The notes under the pieces are model-generated. The model ran no database searches. It saw only the letters and a program-made list of their open reading frames with translations, and had not been told where the DNA came from. From NCBI GenBank assembly GCA_937892135.1, contig CALAUK010000038.1, positions 1 to 5,496 on the forward strand: a DNA stretch of 5,496 nucleotides, in the 5' to 3' direction. The DNA comes from an uncultured Clostridia bacterium (GTDB lineage Bacteria > Bacillota > Clostridia > UBA1381 > UMGS1253). The number at the start of each line of letters is the position of its first letter. The stretch's first letter is position 1. Both the position numbers and the translations under genes were made by a program. Below are positions 1 to 5,496 of this stretch, one piece after another.

Positions 1-83
1 GTATGTGTATGCTTTTAACAGACTCTGCGGCAATCCGTGACGTTTTATTGTTCCCCACAATGAAACCGTTGGATAACAAATAA
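1..83 (+). CDS. lysS: Lysyl-tRNA synthetase, C-terminal end (partial)
   Basis: This is the last 26 codons of a gene entering from the left edge, read in the frame starting at base 3 and ending in TAA at 81-83. The peptide contains MLLTDSAAIRDVLLFPTMKP, the highly conserved end of bacterial class II lysyl-tRNA synthetases. In the family this stretch follows the motif 3 'GIDR' arginine; the two leading bases GT fit the end of a CGT arginine codon. The enzyme charges tRNA-Lys with lysine using ATP in the cytoplasm. The catalytic core and anticodon-binding domain lie outside the window, so they cannot be checked. No hairpin terminator is visible after the stop, and the next gene starts 29 bases later, so read-through into it is plausible. 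Confidence 0.93.
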   Translation, partial: MCMLLTDSAAIRDVLLFPTMKPLDNK

Positions 84-100
84 TTTTTTACAAATGAATA

Positions 101-106
101 AGGAGG
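101..106 (+). promoter_or_regulatory. Ribosome binding site of the zinc-ribbon membrane protein gene
   Basis: A full AGGAGG Shine-Dalgarno sequence lies six bases before the ATG at 113. It fixes that ATG as the start and puts the first zinc-binding cysteine at residue 3. No convincing -35/-10 pair was found between the lysS stop and this site. Confidence 0.85.
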
Positions 107-112
107 GTTATT

Positions 113-1930
113 ATGTTTTGTTCAAAATGCGGTTCAGAAATAACTAACGAAACAACTTTTTGCCCCTATTGCGGAGAGAAAACTAAAAAAGAGGAGGCAG
201 CTCCTGTTGCCGAGGCAGCTCCCGTAGTTGAGGAAACTCCCGTAGCTAAAGAGGCTCCTATGGATGAGGCAGCACCCAAGAAGAAGGTTGGCTTTAAAAA
301 GCCTCTTATAATATCTTTGGCGGCTGTTTTGGTGGTGCTTATAGCAGGCACAGTTTTAACCTTTGCTTCAAATTCTTTTAAAAACTTTGTTTTTAAGACA
401 TTTATGTCGCCCAAGCAGTATTTTAGTTATGTGGTAGACAAAAATGCAGAAGATTTGGCAAAAGAGGTTTCTTCTCTTTTTGACACAGCTAAAGAAGCTA
501 CTTCTGATACAGCTCCCGTTAGCACAAAGGGCACAGTAAATGTGACTTTGGGAGATGGCTTCCATAAGCTTATAAGAAAAACTGCAGACGGTGATACAAT
601 TAACCTTACAAGCTGGATTAAAGATGCTTCAATAGACTTTGAAACAAAAGGCAACGAAAAAGCCGTTTCTGTAAATTCAAAACTAAAGCTTAACGGCGTT
701 GAGCTTGCAGAGCTTGATATTGCAACAACTTTAGATAACGGAAATGTTTATATAAAAATTCCCGGCCTTAATGATTCTGCAATCCGCATAGGTACAGAAT
801 ATGATTATGACGAATTAACCGAAATAATCAAAAATATAAATGAAGTCTTAAGCGTGCTTCCCGATGAAAAAGTGACAAACAGCATAATCACAAGATACTT
901 AGGTGCAGTTGCTGACGGAATTGATGATGTGGAAAAAGACGCAGAAAGCTTTGAAATAGGCGAAGTTAGCAAAAAGCTTACAGTTCTTCGTGCAACAGTT
1001 GATTCATCTTCACTTTACAAGGCATCAAAAAATGTTTTAAAAGAAATTAAAAATGACAAAGAAATCGAAAAGATTGTAAAAGATGCGGCTGATACAAAAC
1101 TTCTTCAGGGCTCTTACATAGACGAGCAGTACGAAGAGTTTATCGCTGAAATAGATGAAATCTTAGAGGATATGGATAAAGAAGATTTCTCCATGGACGA
1201 TGACTTTGATATTTTGCTTTATGTCGATAACGGGGGTTCTGTATGCGGAATCGGCCTAGACGCTCCCGTCGGTGATATGGAGGCTGTAACAATCGAAAAA
1301 GGCTCAAAGTTTGGAACAATAGTCTCAATAGGTGCAGATGAAAACAAAATAGAGATTGAAGGAATCGGCTCAAAATCAGGCTCACTTGTAACAGGAAAAT
1401 ATGTAGTTTCATACGGCGAAACAAAACTTGCTTCCATCCTTACAACAGATGTTGATGAGGAGCTTTTGAAAAAAGGTAAGTTCTCGGGAACAATTGAAAT
1501 TACTCCCGATGAAGGAATAGTGCCCATCATCAGCTTCTTTGATTCAGATCTTGCTTCATTTATAGAATATGCAAAGCTTAGAATCAAAGCAGACGAAACA
1601 AGTATTGATATTGATCTTTACTCATTAACTGACCTTTTCGCTAATGTTAAAGTGACAACAGAAATAACAAATAACACTGATGCAGACATTCCCGAAAACT
1701 ATGTTGATTTAGCTGTAACAGATTCGACAGAAGATGCTCAGCTTGCTAAATGGGCTGCGGGATGTAACCTTTCATGGTTTGAGAATTTGTTTGTAAACTT
1801 AAAGGCGTGCGGAGTTCCTGAGGAATTTGTAAATTCCATGCAGGAAGGATTTATGCTCGGTATGGCTTCTTCGGCAGAAGAAATACCTTCCGATATCCCA
1901 CCAGAGTATTACGAGCTTTATAACTATTAA
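113..1930 (+). CDS. Zinc-ribbon, single-pass membrane protein with large extracellular domain, function unknown
   Basis: The 605-residue product begins with a short zinc ribbon: C3-x2-C6 and C17-x2-C20, ten residues apart, as in many Firmicute 'zinc-ribbon domain-containing' membrane proteins. Residues 28-55 form an Ala/Pro/Glu/Val repeat linker. A basic patch (KKKVGFKK, 56-63) precedes one hydrophobic helix at about 64-85. By the positive-inside rule the ribbon is cytoplasmic and residues 90-605 are outside. That outer part is acidic and rich in Thr, Ser and Ile. It alternates beta-like stretches (about 140-230, 365-525) with a charged, probably helical section (about 231-360). It has only three cysteines (C378, C551, C566) and ends in a tyrosine-rich tail. 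I do not recognise the outer domain. A lipid- or peptide-binding half-barrel or an envelope sensor are possibilities without direct support. The start is set by an AGGAGG site. A hairpin terminator follows, and an ABC exporter operon starts 73 bases after the stop. Confidence 0.9.
   Translation: MFCSKCGSEITNETTFCPYCGEKTKKEEAAPVAEAAPVVEETPVAKEAPMDEAAPKKKVGFKKPLIISLAAVLVVLIAGTVLTFASNSFKNFVFKTFMSPKQYFSYVVDKNAEDLAKEVSSLFDTAKEATSDTAPVSTKGTVNVTLGDGFHKLIRKTADGDTINLTSWIKDASIDFETKGNEKAVSVNSKLKLNGVELAELDIATTLDNGNVYIKIPGLNDSAIRIGTEYDYDELTEIIKNINEVLSVLPDEKVTNSIITRYLGAVADGIDDVEKDAESFEIGEVSKKLTVLRATVDSSSLYKASKNVLKEIKNDKEIEKIVKDAADTKLLQGSYIDEQYEEFIAEIDEILEDMDKEDFSMDDDFDILLYVDNGGSVCGIGLDAPVGDMEAVTIEKGSKFGTIVSIGADENKIEIEGIGSKSGSLVTGKYVVSYGETKLASILTTDVDEELLKKGKFSGTIEITPDEGIVPIISFFDSDLASFIEYAKLRIKADETSIDIDLYSLTDLFANVKVTTEITNNTDADIPENYVDLAVTDSTEDAQLAKWAAGCNLSWFENLFVNLKACGVPEEFVNSMQEGFMLGMASSAEEIPSDIPPEYYELYNY
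194..280 (+). repeat. Short tandem repeat coding an Ala/Pro/Glu/Val linker
   Basis: Inside the zinc-ribbon gene, about five degenerate units of five to seven codons encode EAAPVA, EAAPVV, ETPVA, EAPMD and EAAPK (residues 28-56). The core GAGGCAGCTCC occurs twice, 18 bases apart, and in degraded form afterwards. It encodes a flexible or extended spacer between the zinc ribbon and the membrane helix. Such repeats can change copy number between strains by slippage. Confidence 0.75.
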
Positions 1931-1940
1931 TTAAATAATC

Positions 1941-1987
1941 AAACAGGGTGTATCCTTGCGGAAATTCGTTAGGTTACACCTTGTTTT
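1941..1987 (+). terminator. Hairpin terminator (possibly partial) after the zinc-ribbon gene
   Basis: AAACAGGGTGTA at 1941-1952 pairs with TACACCTTGTTT at 1975-1986, giving 12 pairs with one G-T wobble. Three more pairs (1954-1956 with 1971-1973) follow one mismatch. A run of four Ts (1984-1987) overlaps the 3' arm. The stem begins 10 bases after the TAA stop. The loop is long and the T-run short for a strong intrinsic terminator, so it may be leaky. It lies just before the ABC ATPase ribosome binding site, and no good promoter is visible between them, so some read-through into the exporter genes is likely. Confidence 0.65.
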
Positions 1988-2003
1988 ATGAAGAGGAATT
2001 TGT

Positions 2004-2669
2004 ATGATAGTAGTTGACAAAATAAAGAAAAGCTATGGCAAAAAAGAAGTTTTAAAAGACATTTCATTTACTGCAGGTGACGGAAAGTGTATAGGCATTT
2101 TAGGTGGAAACGGCTCAGGAAAGTCCACCCTTTTAAGCATTCTCTCTGGTGTTACCTCAAAAGATAACGGAAGCTTTTTATGTGATGACACAGACCTTTT
2201 TAAAGATGCGAAAAAAAGAAGTGAGCTTGTTGGCTATGTTCCTCAGGGCACTCCTTTGATTGAAGAGCTTTCCTGCCGGGATAATCTTCTTTTATGGTAT
2301 GAAAAAGAGGAAATGGAAAAATCACTTTCTTCAGGCGTTCTTAATATGCTTGGAATAAACGATTTTTTATCCGTTCCGGTTAATAAAATGTCGGGCGGAA
2401 TGAAAAAGAGGCTGTCTATCGGCTGTGCAGTCTGTGATAATCCCCGAATTCTTCTTTTAGACGAGCCATCTGCGGCATTAGACATTGTATGCAAAGAAAG
2501 AATTTTTAAATATGTAAAAGACTTTACTAAAAACGGCGGTATCGTAATCATTTCAACCCACGATACCTGGGAATTATCAATTTTAGACGAGCTTTATATA
2601 TTAAAAGACGGCTCTTTATTAAAATATGAGTACGACGGTGATATACACAGATTGGCAGGTATGCTATGA
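2004..2669 (+). CDS. ABC transporter ATP-binding protein (ABC-2 exporter type)
   Basis: This 221-residue protein is a complete nucleotide-binding domain that powers export through the two permeases encoded next. All expected motifs are present in order: an A-loop tyrosine (Y11), Walker A GGNGSGKST (34-42), Q-loop glutamine (Q81 in YVPQ), ABC signature SGGMK (130-134), Walker B ILLLDEP (149-155) with the catalytic glutamate E154, D-loop SAALD (156-160) and H-loop histidine (H186 in STHD). It should therefore be an active ATPase working as a homodimer on the inner face of the membrane. It resembles the short CcmA/NatA-like class and lacks the extra C-terminal region of roughly 80 residues found in many 300-residue drug-export ATPases. 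An AGAGG site at 1992-1996 lies seven bases before the ATG. The gene overlaps the next by four bases (ATGA), implying translational coupling. The substrate cannot be inferred. Confidence 0.95.
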   Translation: MIVVDKIKKSYGKKEVLKDISFTAGDGKCIGILGGNGSGKSTLLSILSGVTSKDNGSFLCDDTDLFKDAKKRSELVGYVPQGTPLIEELSCRDNLLLWYEKEEMEKSLSSGVLNMLGINDFLSVPVNKMSGGMKKRLSIGCAVCDNPRILLLDEPSAALDIVCKERIFKYVKDFTKNGGIVIISTHDTWELSILDELYILKDGSLLKYEYDGDIHRLAGML

Positions 2670-3916
2670 AAAACAAAACATACTTAAAGCTTCAGATTAA
2701 AAAAGCATTTTTTTCCTACCCTGCTATTCTTATAATCACACTGATTACAGTTTTAAGCATTGCTGTGACCTGCGGAGTAGTTTTATACAATAAAAGCCAG
2801 AGCAAAGAAAAAACAAAGCTTAACGTGGGCCTTGTCGGAGATATGAATAATTCATATCTCGAGTTAGGTCTTTTTGCGCTTGAAAATTTCGACAGCTCAC
2901 GCTACACAATAGAGTTTAAAACTTTTGAGGAAGAAGAAGCAAAAACTGCTCTTGAAAATCACGAAATATCAGGATATATAAGGATAAGTAACCGATTTAT
3001 AAATGCAATTATGCGCGGAAACCGCGGAAGCGTTGAATATGTTTTATTAGGCGACAGCACCGAGTTTGAAACTATGCTTATGACGGAGTTTTCAGACATT
3101 GTTTCAGACTGGATAGTTCGTGCGCAGACCTCAGTTTACGCTATGGAGATGCTCACAAAAGACTATGGCGAAGACGAAGCAAAAGAAAAGCTTTCAAAAA
3201 ACTTCAATGATATGAACATTATGTACGCTGAAGATATTCTAGGGAGAAGCAAAACATACGAAACAAAGGTTTTGGGCATTTCCGATTCTTTATCCTTTGG
3301 AGCCTATTACCTTTGCGCAATTATAATGTTTTTCTTGCTTATATGGCCGATTTCGTGCAACACACTTTTTATAAACAAAGACCTTTCTTTAGGAAAGCTT
3401 TTATATGCTAAAAATATGAAAACAAAAACGCAGATAGCCTCGGAATACTCAGGCTATTTCGCAGTCACTTTGGTGACGCTTATTATATTTTCTTTTATTT
3501 TCGGGATTGTTTTATCTAATAACAGTTTTGGCATAAACGAGCTTAAGGGAGCGTCTTTTTTGGGCTGTGTTTTATTCGTTTTTAAAATGCTCCCTGTGGT
3601 TTTAATGCTTACACTGTTTCAGATGATGCTCTATGAATTAACACCTAACACTGTCGGCGCAATAGTTTTGCAATTTTTTGTAGCCATTTTCCTTTCCTAT
3701 GTTTCGGGAATTCTTTATCCTGATTTCTTTTTCCCTGAATTGGTTAAAAAGATTTCGTATTTTCTCCCTTCAGGGCTTGGTTTTTCATATCTGAAAGGAC
3801 TTTTGGCAGGCACATTTAAGACAGAGGCATTTATTTTAATGCTTTTATATGCTTTTGCATTTTTCAATATAACCGTTATTATAAGAAACAAAAAGATGGC
3901 AGGTGATAAGCTATGA
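2666..3916 (+). CDS. ABC-2 type permease, first subunit
   Basis: This 416-residue integral membrane protein has the plan of the ABC2_membrane_3-like permeases. There is an N-terminal helix at about 19-41, an external domain at about 45-208, then five helices at about 211-232, 262-284, 297-321, 329-350 and 388-406. The external domain includes KLNVGLVGD, a predicted beta strand typical of these periplasmic or extracellular domains, and an acidic patch EEEEA (88-92). A FLPSGLGFSYLKGLL segment (366-380) before the last helix fits the pre-helix loop seen in the family. It should pair with the next permease to form the transport path driven by the upstream ATPase. Its ATG overlaps the ATPase stop (ATGA), with a weak AGG site at 2657-2659, so translation probably depends on coupling. 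A perfect 11-bp inverted repeat lies within it at 2838-2860. The exported substrate is unknown. Confidence 0.88.
   Translation: MKNKTYLKLQIKKAFFSYPAILIITLITVLSIAVTCGVVLYNKSQSKEKTKLNVGLVGDMNNSYLELGLFALENFDSSRYTIEFKTFEEEEAKTALENHEISGYIRISNRFINAIMRGNRGSVEYVLLGDSTEFETMLMTEFSDIVSDWIVRAQTSVYAMEMLTKDYGEDEAKEKLSKNFNDMNIMYAEDILGRSKTYETKVLGISDSLSFGAYYLCAIIMFFLLIWPISCNTLFINKDLSLGKLLYAKNMKTKTQIASEYSGYFAVTLVTLIIFSFIFGIVLSNNSFGINELKGASFLGCVLFVFKMLPVVLMLTLFQMMLYELTPNTVGAIVLQFFVAIFLSYVSGILYPDFFFPELVKKISYFLPSGLGFSYLKGLLAGTFKTEAFILMLLYAFAFFNITVIIRNKKMAGDKL
2838..2860. repeat. Perfect 11-bp inverted repeat with one-base centre
   Basis: GAGATATGAAT (2838-2848) is followed by one A and then its exact reverse complement ATTCATATCTC (2850-2860). 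As RNA it would fold into a stem of about nine pairs with a five-base loop; as DNA it is an operator-like dyad. It lies in the first permease gene over codons for residues about 58-65, at the start of the external domain. No function is shown. Confidence 0.8.
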
Positions 3917-5070
3917 AAAAGATAAAAAAACTTCTTATCTGGTACTATATGTTTAATAAAAGGCTTTTTCACAAGGGAAGTTTTCTTATTATTCTTTTGC
4001 TTATCCCCATTTCGCTTACCCTTTTAAACACAGCCTTTAAAGGTGACAGCGGAATTATGACAATAGCTTTATCGGCAGAAAATGAAAACGACACCGTTTC
4101 AAAAGAGGTTTTAGACTACCTTTTAACAAAGGACAGTGTTTTAAAATTTGACCTTTACTCCTCGCCCGAGAAGGCAGAAGATGCAGTCAGACAAAACAAA
4201 GCTGATGCGGCGTGGCTCTTAGATGAAAACTTTAACAGAAAGCTTTCCCTGTTTGCAAGCGGCGAAAGAAAAAAGCCTTTCTTAACGGTTGTTGTAAGAG
4301 AAAACAGCGTGCCAATAAGCCTTTCCAATGAGGTTTTATTTTCTTCAGTTTTTCCGAAGCTTTCCTATGAATCATACAAGCATTTTATATATGAAAATGT
4401 GCCTTTAAAGGATTCTTCGGAGGAAACTTTAAAAAATTACTACGATAAATATATGACAGACGAAAGCCTTGTAAAAATTGTGCTTTTGGATTCAGACAAA
4501 GAAGTTTCAGACAGCAAAAACTTTCTTTTAGCGCCCATAAGAGGCATTTTGTCTTTAATTGTAATGCTTTCGGGTTTTGCGGCGGCAATGTATTTTTTAT
4601 CTGACCTTCAAAACGGAAAATATGACTGGCTTTCTTATAAAAAAAGGCTCTACCCCGCTTTTGCCTCCTGCCTTTCGGCAGTGTCTGTTTCTTCGGCGGC
4701 GGTCTTTTTAGCGCTTGTTTTTTCAGGAATGGCAGAAAATATTTTAAGAGAGCTTTTGTGCCTTTTTATGTTTTCACTTTCGGCGGCGGGATTTTGTCTT
4801 AACTTATGCACCATCTTCCGCTCGTCAGGAAAGCTTGGAGCATTAATTCCGTTTTTAACAATAACCATGCTTGTGCTTTGCCCGATATTTTTCTCGGTTA
4901 ACTTTCTTTCGTGGTTAAAGCCTATCTTCCCGCCCTACCACTACTTAAACTCGCTTCATAATGCGCGTTTCATGTGGTATATGGGATTGTATTTTATCAT
5001 AAGTTTAGCGCTCTCTTTTGTCATAAATGAACTTTTAAATAAAAAAGAACGGAACATCTCAAAATTTTAA
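3913..5070 (+). CDS. ABC-2 type permease, second subunit
   Basis: This 385-residue membrane protein has the same plan as the preceding permease: a helix at about 22-41, an external domain at about 45-205, then helices at about 207-230, 247-272, 277-300, 306-330 and 355-373. The external domains match in layout. Both start with a short beta strand (IMTIALSAE here, KLNVGLVGD in the first permease), followed by an 'EKAEDAV'/'EEAKTAL' helix, a 'DAAWLLDENF'/'SGYIRISNRF' strand-loop, and a beta strand with a short 'LSNEVLFSSVF'/'EFETMLMTEF' helix. The two are thus likely diverged paralogues forming a heterodimer. The ATG overlaps the previous stop (ATGA) and is preceded by AGGTGA at 3901-3906, a better ribosome site than that of the first permease. 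The protein has a basic N-terminus (MKKIKK) and a charged tail consistent with cytoplasmic ends. No terminator follows the stop. The substrate is unknown. Confidence 0.87.
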   Translation: MKKIKKLLIWYYMFNKRLFHKGSFLIILLLIPISLTLLNTAFKGDSGIMTIALSAENENDTVSKEVLDYLLTKDSVLKFDLYSSPEKAEDAVRQNKADAAWLLDENFNRKLSLFASGERKKPFLTVVVRENSVPISLSNEVLFSSVFPKLSYESYKHFIYENVPLKDSSEETLKNYYDKYMTDESLVKIVLLDSDKEVSDSKNFLLAPIRGILSLIVMLSGFAAAMYFLSDLQNGKYDWLSYKKRLYPAFASCLSAVSVSSAAVFLALVFSGMAENILRELLCLFMFSLSAAGFCLNLCTIFRSSGKLGALIPFLTITMLVLCPIFFSVNFLSWLKPIFPPYHYLNSLHNARFMWYMGLYFIISLALSFVINELLNKKERNISKF

Positions 5071-5079
5071 TAATATCCG

Positions 5080-5108
5080 TTGACATTAGAACTTTATTAT
5101 GTTAGAAT
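5080..5108 (+). promoter_or_regulatory. Sigma-A type promoter with extended -10
   Basis: TTGACA (5080-5085, perfect -35) is followed by a 17-base spacer and TAGAAT (5103-5108, five of six to TATAAT). TG at 5100-5101 adds an extended -10 (TGTTAGAAT). Transcription should begin near 5115, giving a leader of about 25 bases before the ATG at 5140. The -35 starts 10 bases after the stop of the second permease. No operator or riboswitch fits in so short a leader, so expression is probably strong and constitutive unless a repressor overlaps the promoter. Confidence 0.88.
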
Positions 5109-5125
5109 GTAGAAAAATTCAGAAA

Positions 5126-5133
5126 AAGGGGTG
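5126..5133 (+). promoter_or_regulatory. Ribosome binding site of the gene starting at 5140
   Basis: AAGGGGTG, close to the Shine-Dalgarno consensus, ends six bases before the ATG at 5140. Together with the promoter just upstream it fixes this ATG as the start. Confidence 0.75.
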
Positions 5134-5139
5134 CCTTTT

Positions 5140-5496
5140 ATGGAAAAAGATTTGATTTATAACGGCATACGAGTTGGCGAATATGGCTATGACCACGACG
5201 AAGCTATGCGAAAAATTAAAGAAGAGTGTATTGACGTTGGAATGAACTATGTTGCATTTAACTTGTCAAAAACAAACTATGACAAAGAATATTATGTTAC
5301 TTTGGCAAAATACCTTGCAGATAATGGGATATACTTTACTTTCCAGTATGTTGACTGGCTTGATAATCCTGCAGGTTTTGACGAGGAAATCTCAGATGCA
5401 ATGAAAGAGGTTGCAGGCAAGTACTACCGTGCGCACGGACTAGGTGAGCTTGGAACTAAGTTTGGCTGTGCTGCAAAGGGCTATGGCGATTTCTAT
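5140..5496 (+). CDS. Uncharacterised protein, N-terminal part (beta/alpha, possibly TIM-barrel glycoside-hydrolase-like); runs off the window
   Basis: The reading frame is open from the ATG at 5140 to the window end (119 codons, no stop), so this is the 5' part of a longer gene. It has its own strong promoter and ribosome binding site. No signal peptide is seen: the start MEKDLIYNG is polar, so a cytoplasmic protein is likely. The order looks like repeated alpha/beta units: helix about 20-33, strand MNYVAFNL (35-42), helix about 47-62, strand IYFTFQYV (64-71), helix about 79-95, then the segment HGLGELGTKFG (99-109). Alternating strands with aromatic residues and a glutamate (E103) after a strand-like turn are typical of TIM-barrel hydrolases, including glycoside-hydrolase-like proteins of gut Clostridia. 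I cannot name a family, and the active site cannot be assigned without the rest. The CDS is well supported; the function is a guess. Confidence 0.82.
   Translation, partial: MEKDLIYNGIRVGEYGYDHDEAMRKIKEECIDVGMNYVAFNLSKTNYDKEYYVTLAKYLADNGIYFTFQYVDWLDNPAGFDEEISDAMKEVAGKYYRAHGLGELGTKFGCAAKGYGDFY

Noticed and set aside
69..97. Possible promoter TTGGAT with an AT-rich -10 region upstream of the zinc-ribbon gene.
   Set aside because: At 17-base spacing the -10 would be AAATGA, a poor match, and the -35 is only a partial match overlapping lysS codons.
1219..1587. A 122-codon open frame on the minus strand, and similar shorter minus-strand frames within the other genes.
   Set aside because: They lie wholly inside strongly supported + strand genes, have low-complexity Ser/Phe/Pro-rich products mirroring the opposite codons, and no convincing ribosome binding sites.
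1867..1882. Small hairpin TTCTTC-GGCA-GAAGAA near the 3' end of the zinc-ribbon gene.
   Set aside because: Short six-pair stem from Ser/Glu codons, with no T-run. The better terminator lies after the stop codon.
2014..2034. TTGACA near the start of the ATPase gene as a possible -35 element.
   Set aside because: The nearest -10-like sequence (TATGGC) is a poor match at a 14-base spacing, and the bases encode the normal N-terminus of the ATPase (VDKIKKSYG). It would also start transcription inside the gene.
3014..3026. GC-rich hairpin CGCGG-AAA-CCGCG in the first permease gene.
   Set aside because: Only five pairs with a three-base loop and no T-run, inside a well-supported coding region (Arg-Gly-Asn-Arg-Gly codons). 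Likely chance.
1..5496. Mobile element, CRISPR, toxin-antitoxin, phage-defence or antibiotic cluster signatures.
   Set aside because: No transposase, integrase, spaced direct repeats, precursor peptide or nuclease-like gene was found. The exporter alone does not indicate such a system.

Overview
The window looks like chromosomal DNA of an AT-rich Firmicute, most likely an uncultivated or gut-type member of Clostridia. This rests on TTA/AAA/GAA-rich codon use, strong AGGAGG-type ribosome binding sites, a consensus sigma-A promoter, and a lysyl-tRNA synthetase C-terminus of clostridial character. All supported genes lie on the + strand and are closely packed. No tRNA, rRNA, CRISPR array, transposon or integrase is visible.

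Layout. (1) Positions 1-83 are the last 26 codons of lysS (class II lysyl-tRNA synthetase), cut by the window edge. (2) After 29 bases with no visible terminator comes a 605-residue protein (113-1930). It has an N-terminal four-cysteine zinc ribbon, a short Ala/Pro/Glu/Val repeat linker, one transmembrane helix and a roughly 515-residue domain predicted to lie outside the cell; its function is unknown. (3) A long-stem hairpin with a short T-run (1941-1987) separates it from (4) a three-gene ABC-2 type exporter operon: a 221-residue ATPase (2004-2669) and two different permeases of 416 and 385 residues (2666-3916 and 3913-5070). The three genes are joined by two ATGA stop/start overlaps. (5) A near-consensus promoter with an extended -10 (5080-5108) begins 10 bases after the last permease stop and drives (6) a gene starting at 5140 that runs off the window. 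Its first 119 residues suggest an alternating beta/alpha (possibly TIM-barrel, glycoside-hydrolase-like) enzyme.

How the genes work together. The ATPase and two permeases should form one membrane complex, with an ATPase homodimer driving a heterodimer of the permeases. Both permeases share the same plan (one helix, a roughly 170-residue external domain, then five helices) and look like diverged paralogues. The exported substrate cannot be read from the sequence. The membrane-anchored zinc-ribbon protein could be a partner of the exporter or an independent envelope protein; the hairpin between them argues against simple full co-expression. I see no clearly new defence or mobile system. The least explained parts are the zinc-ribbon membrane protein, the paired-permease exporter, an exact 11-bp inverted repeat inside the first permease gene, and the truncated gene at the right edge.
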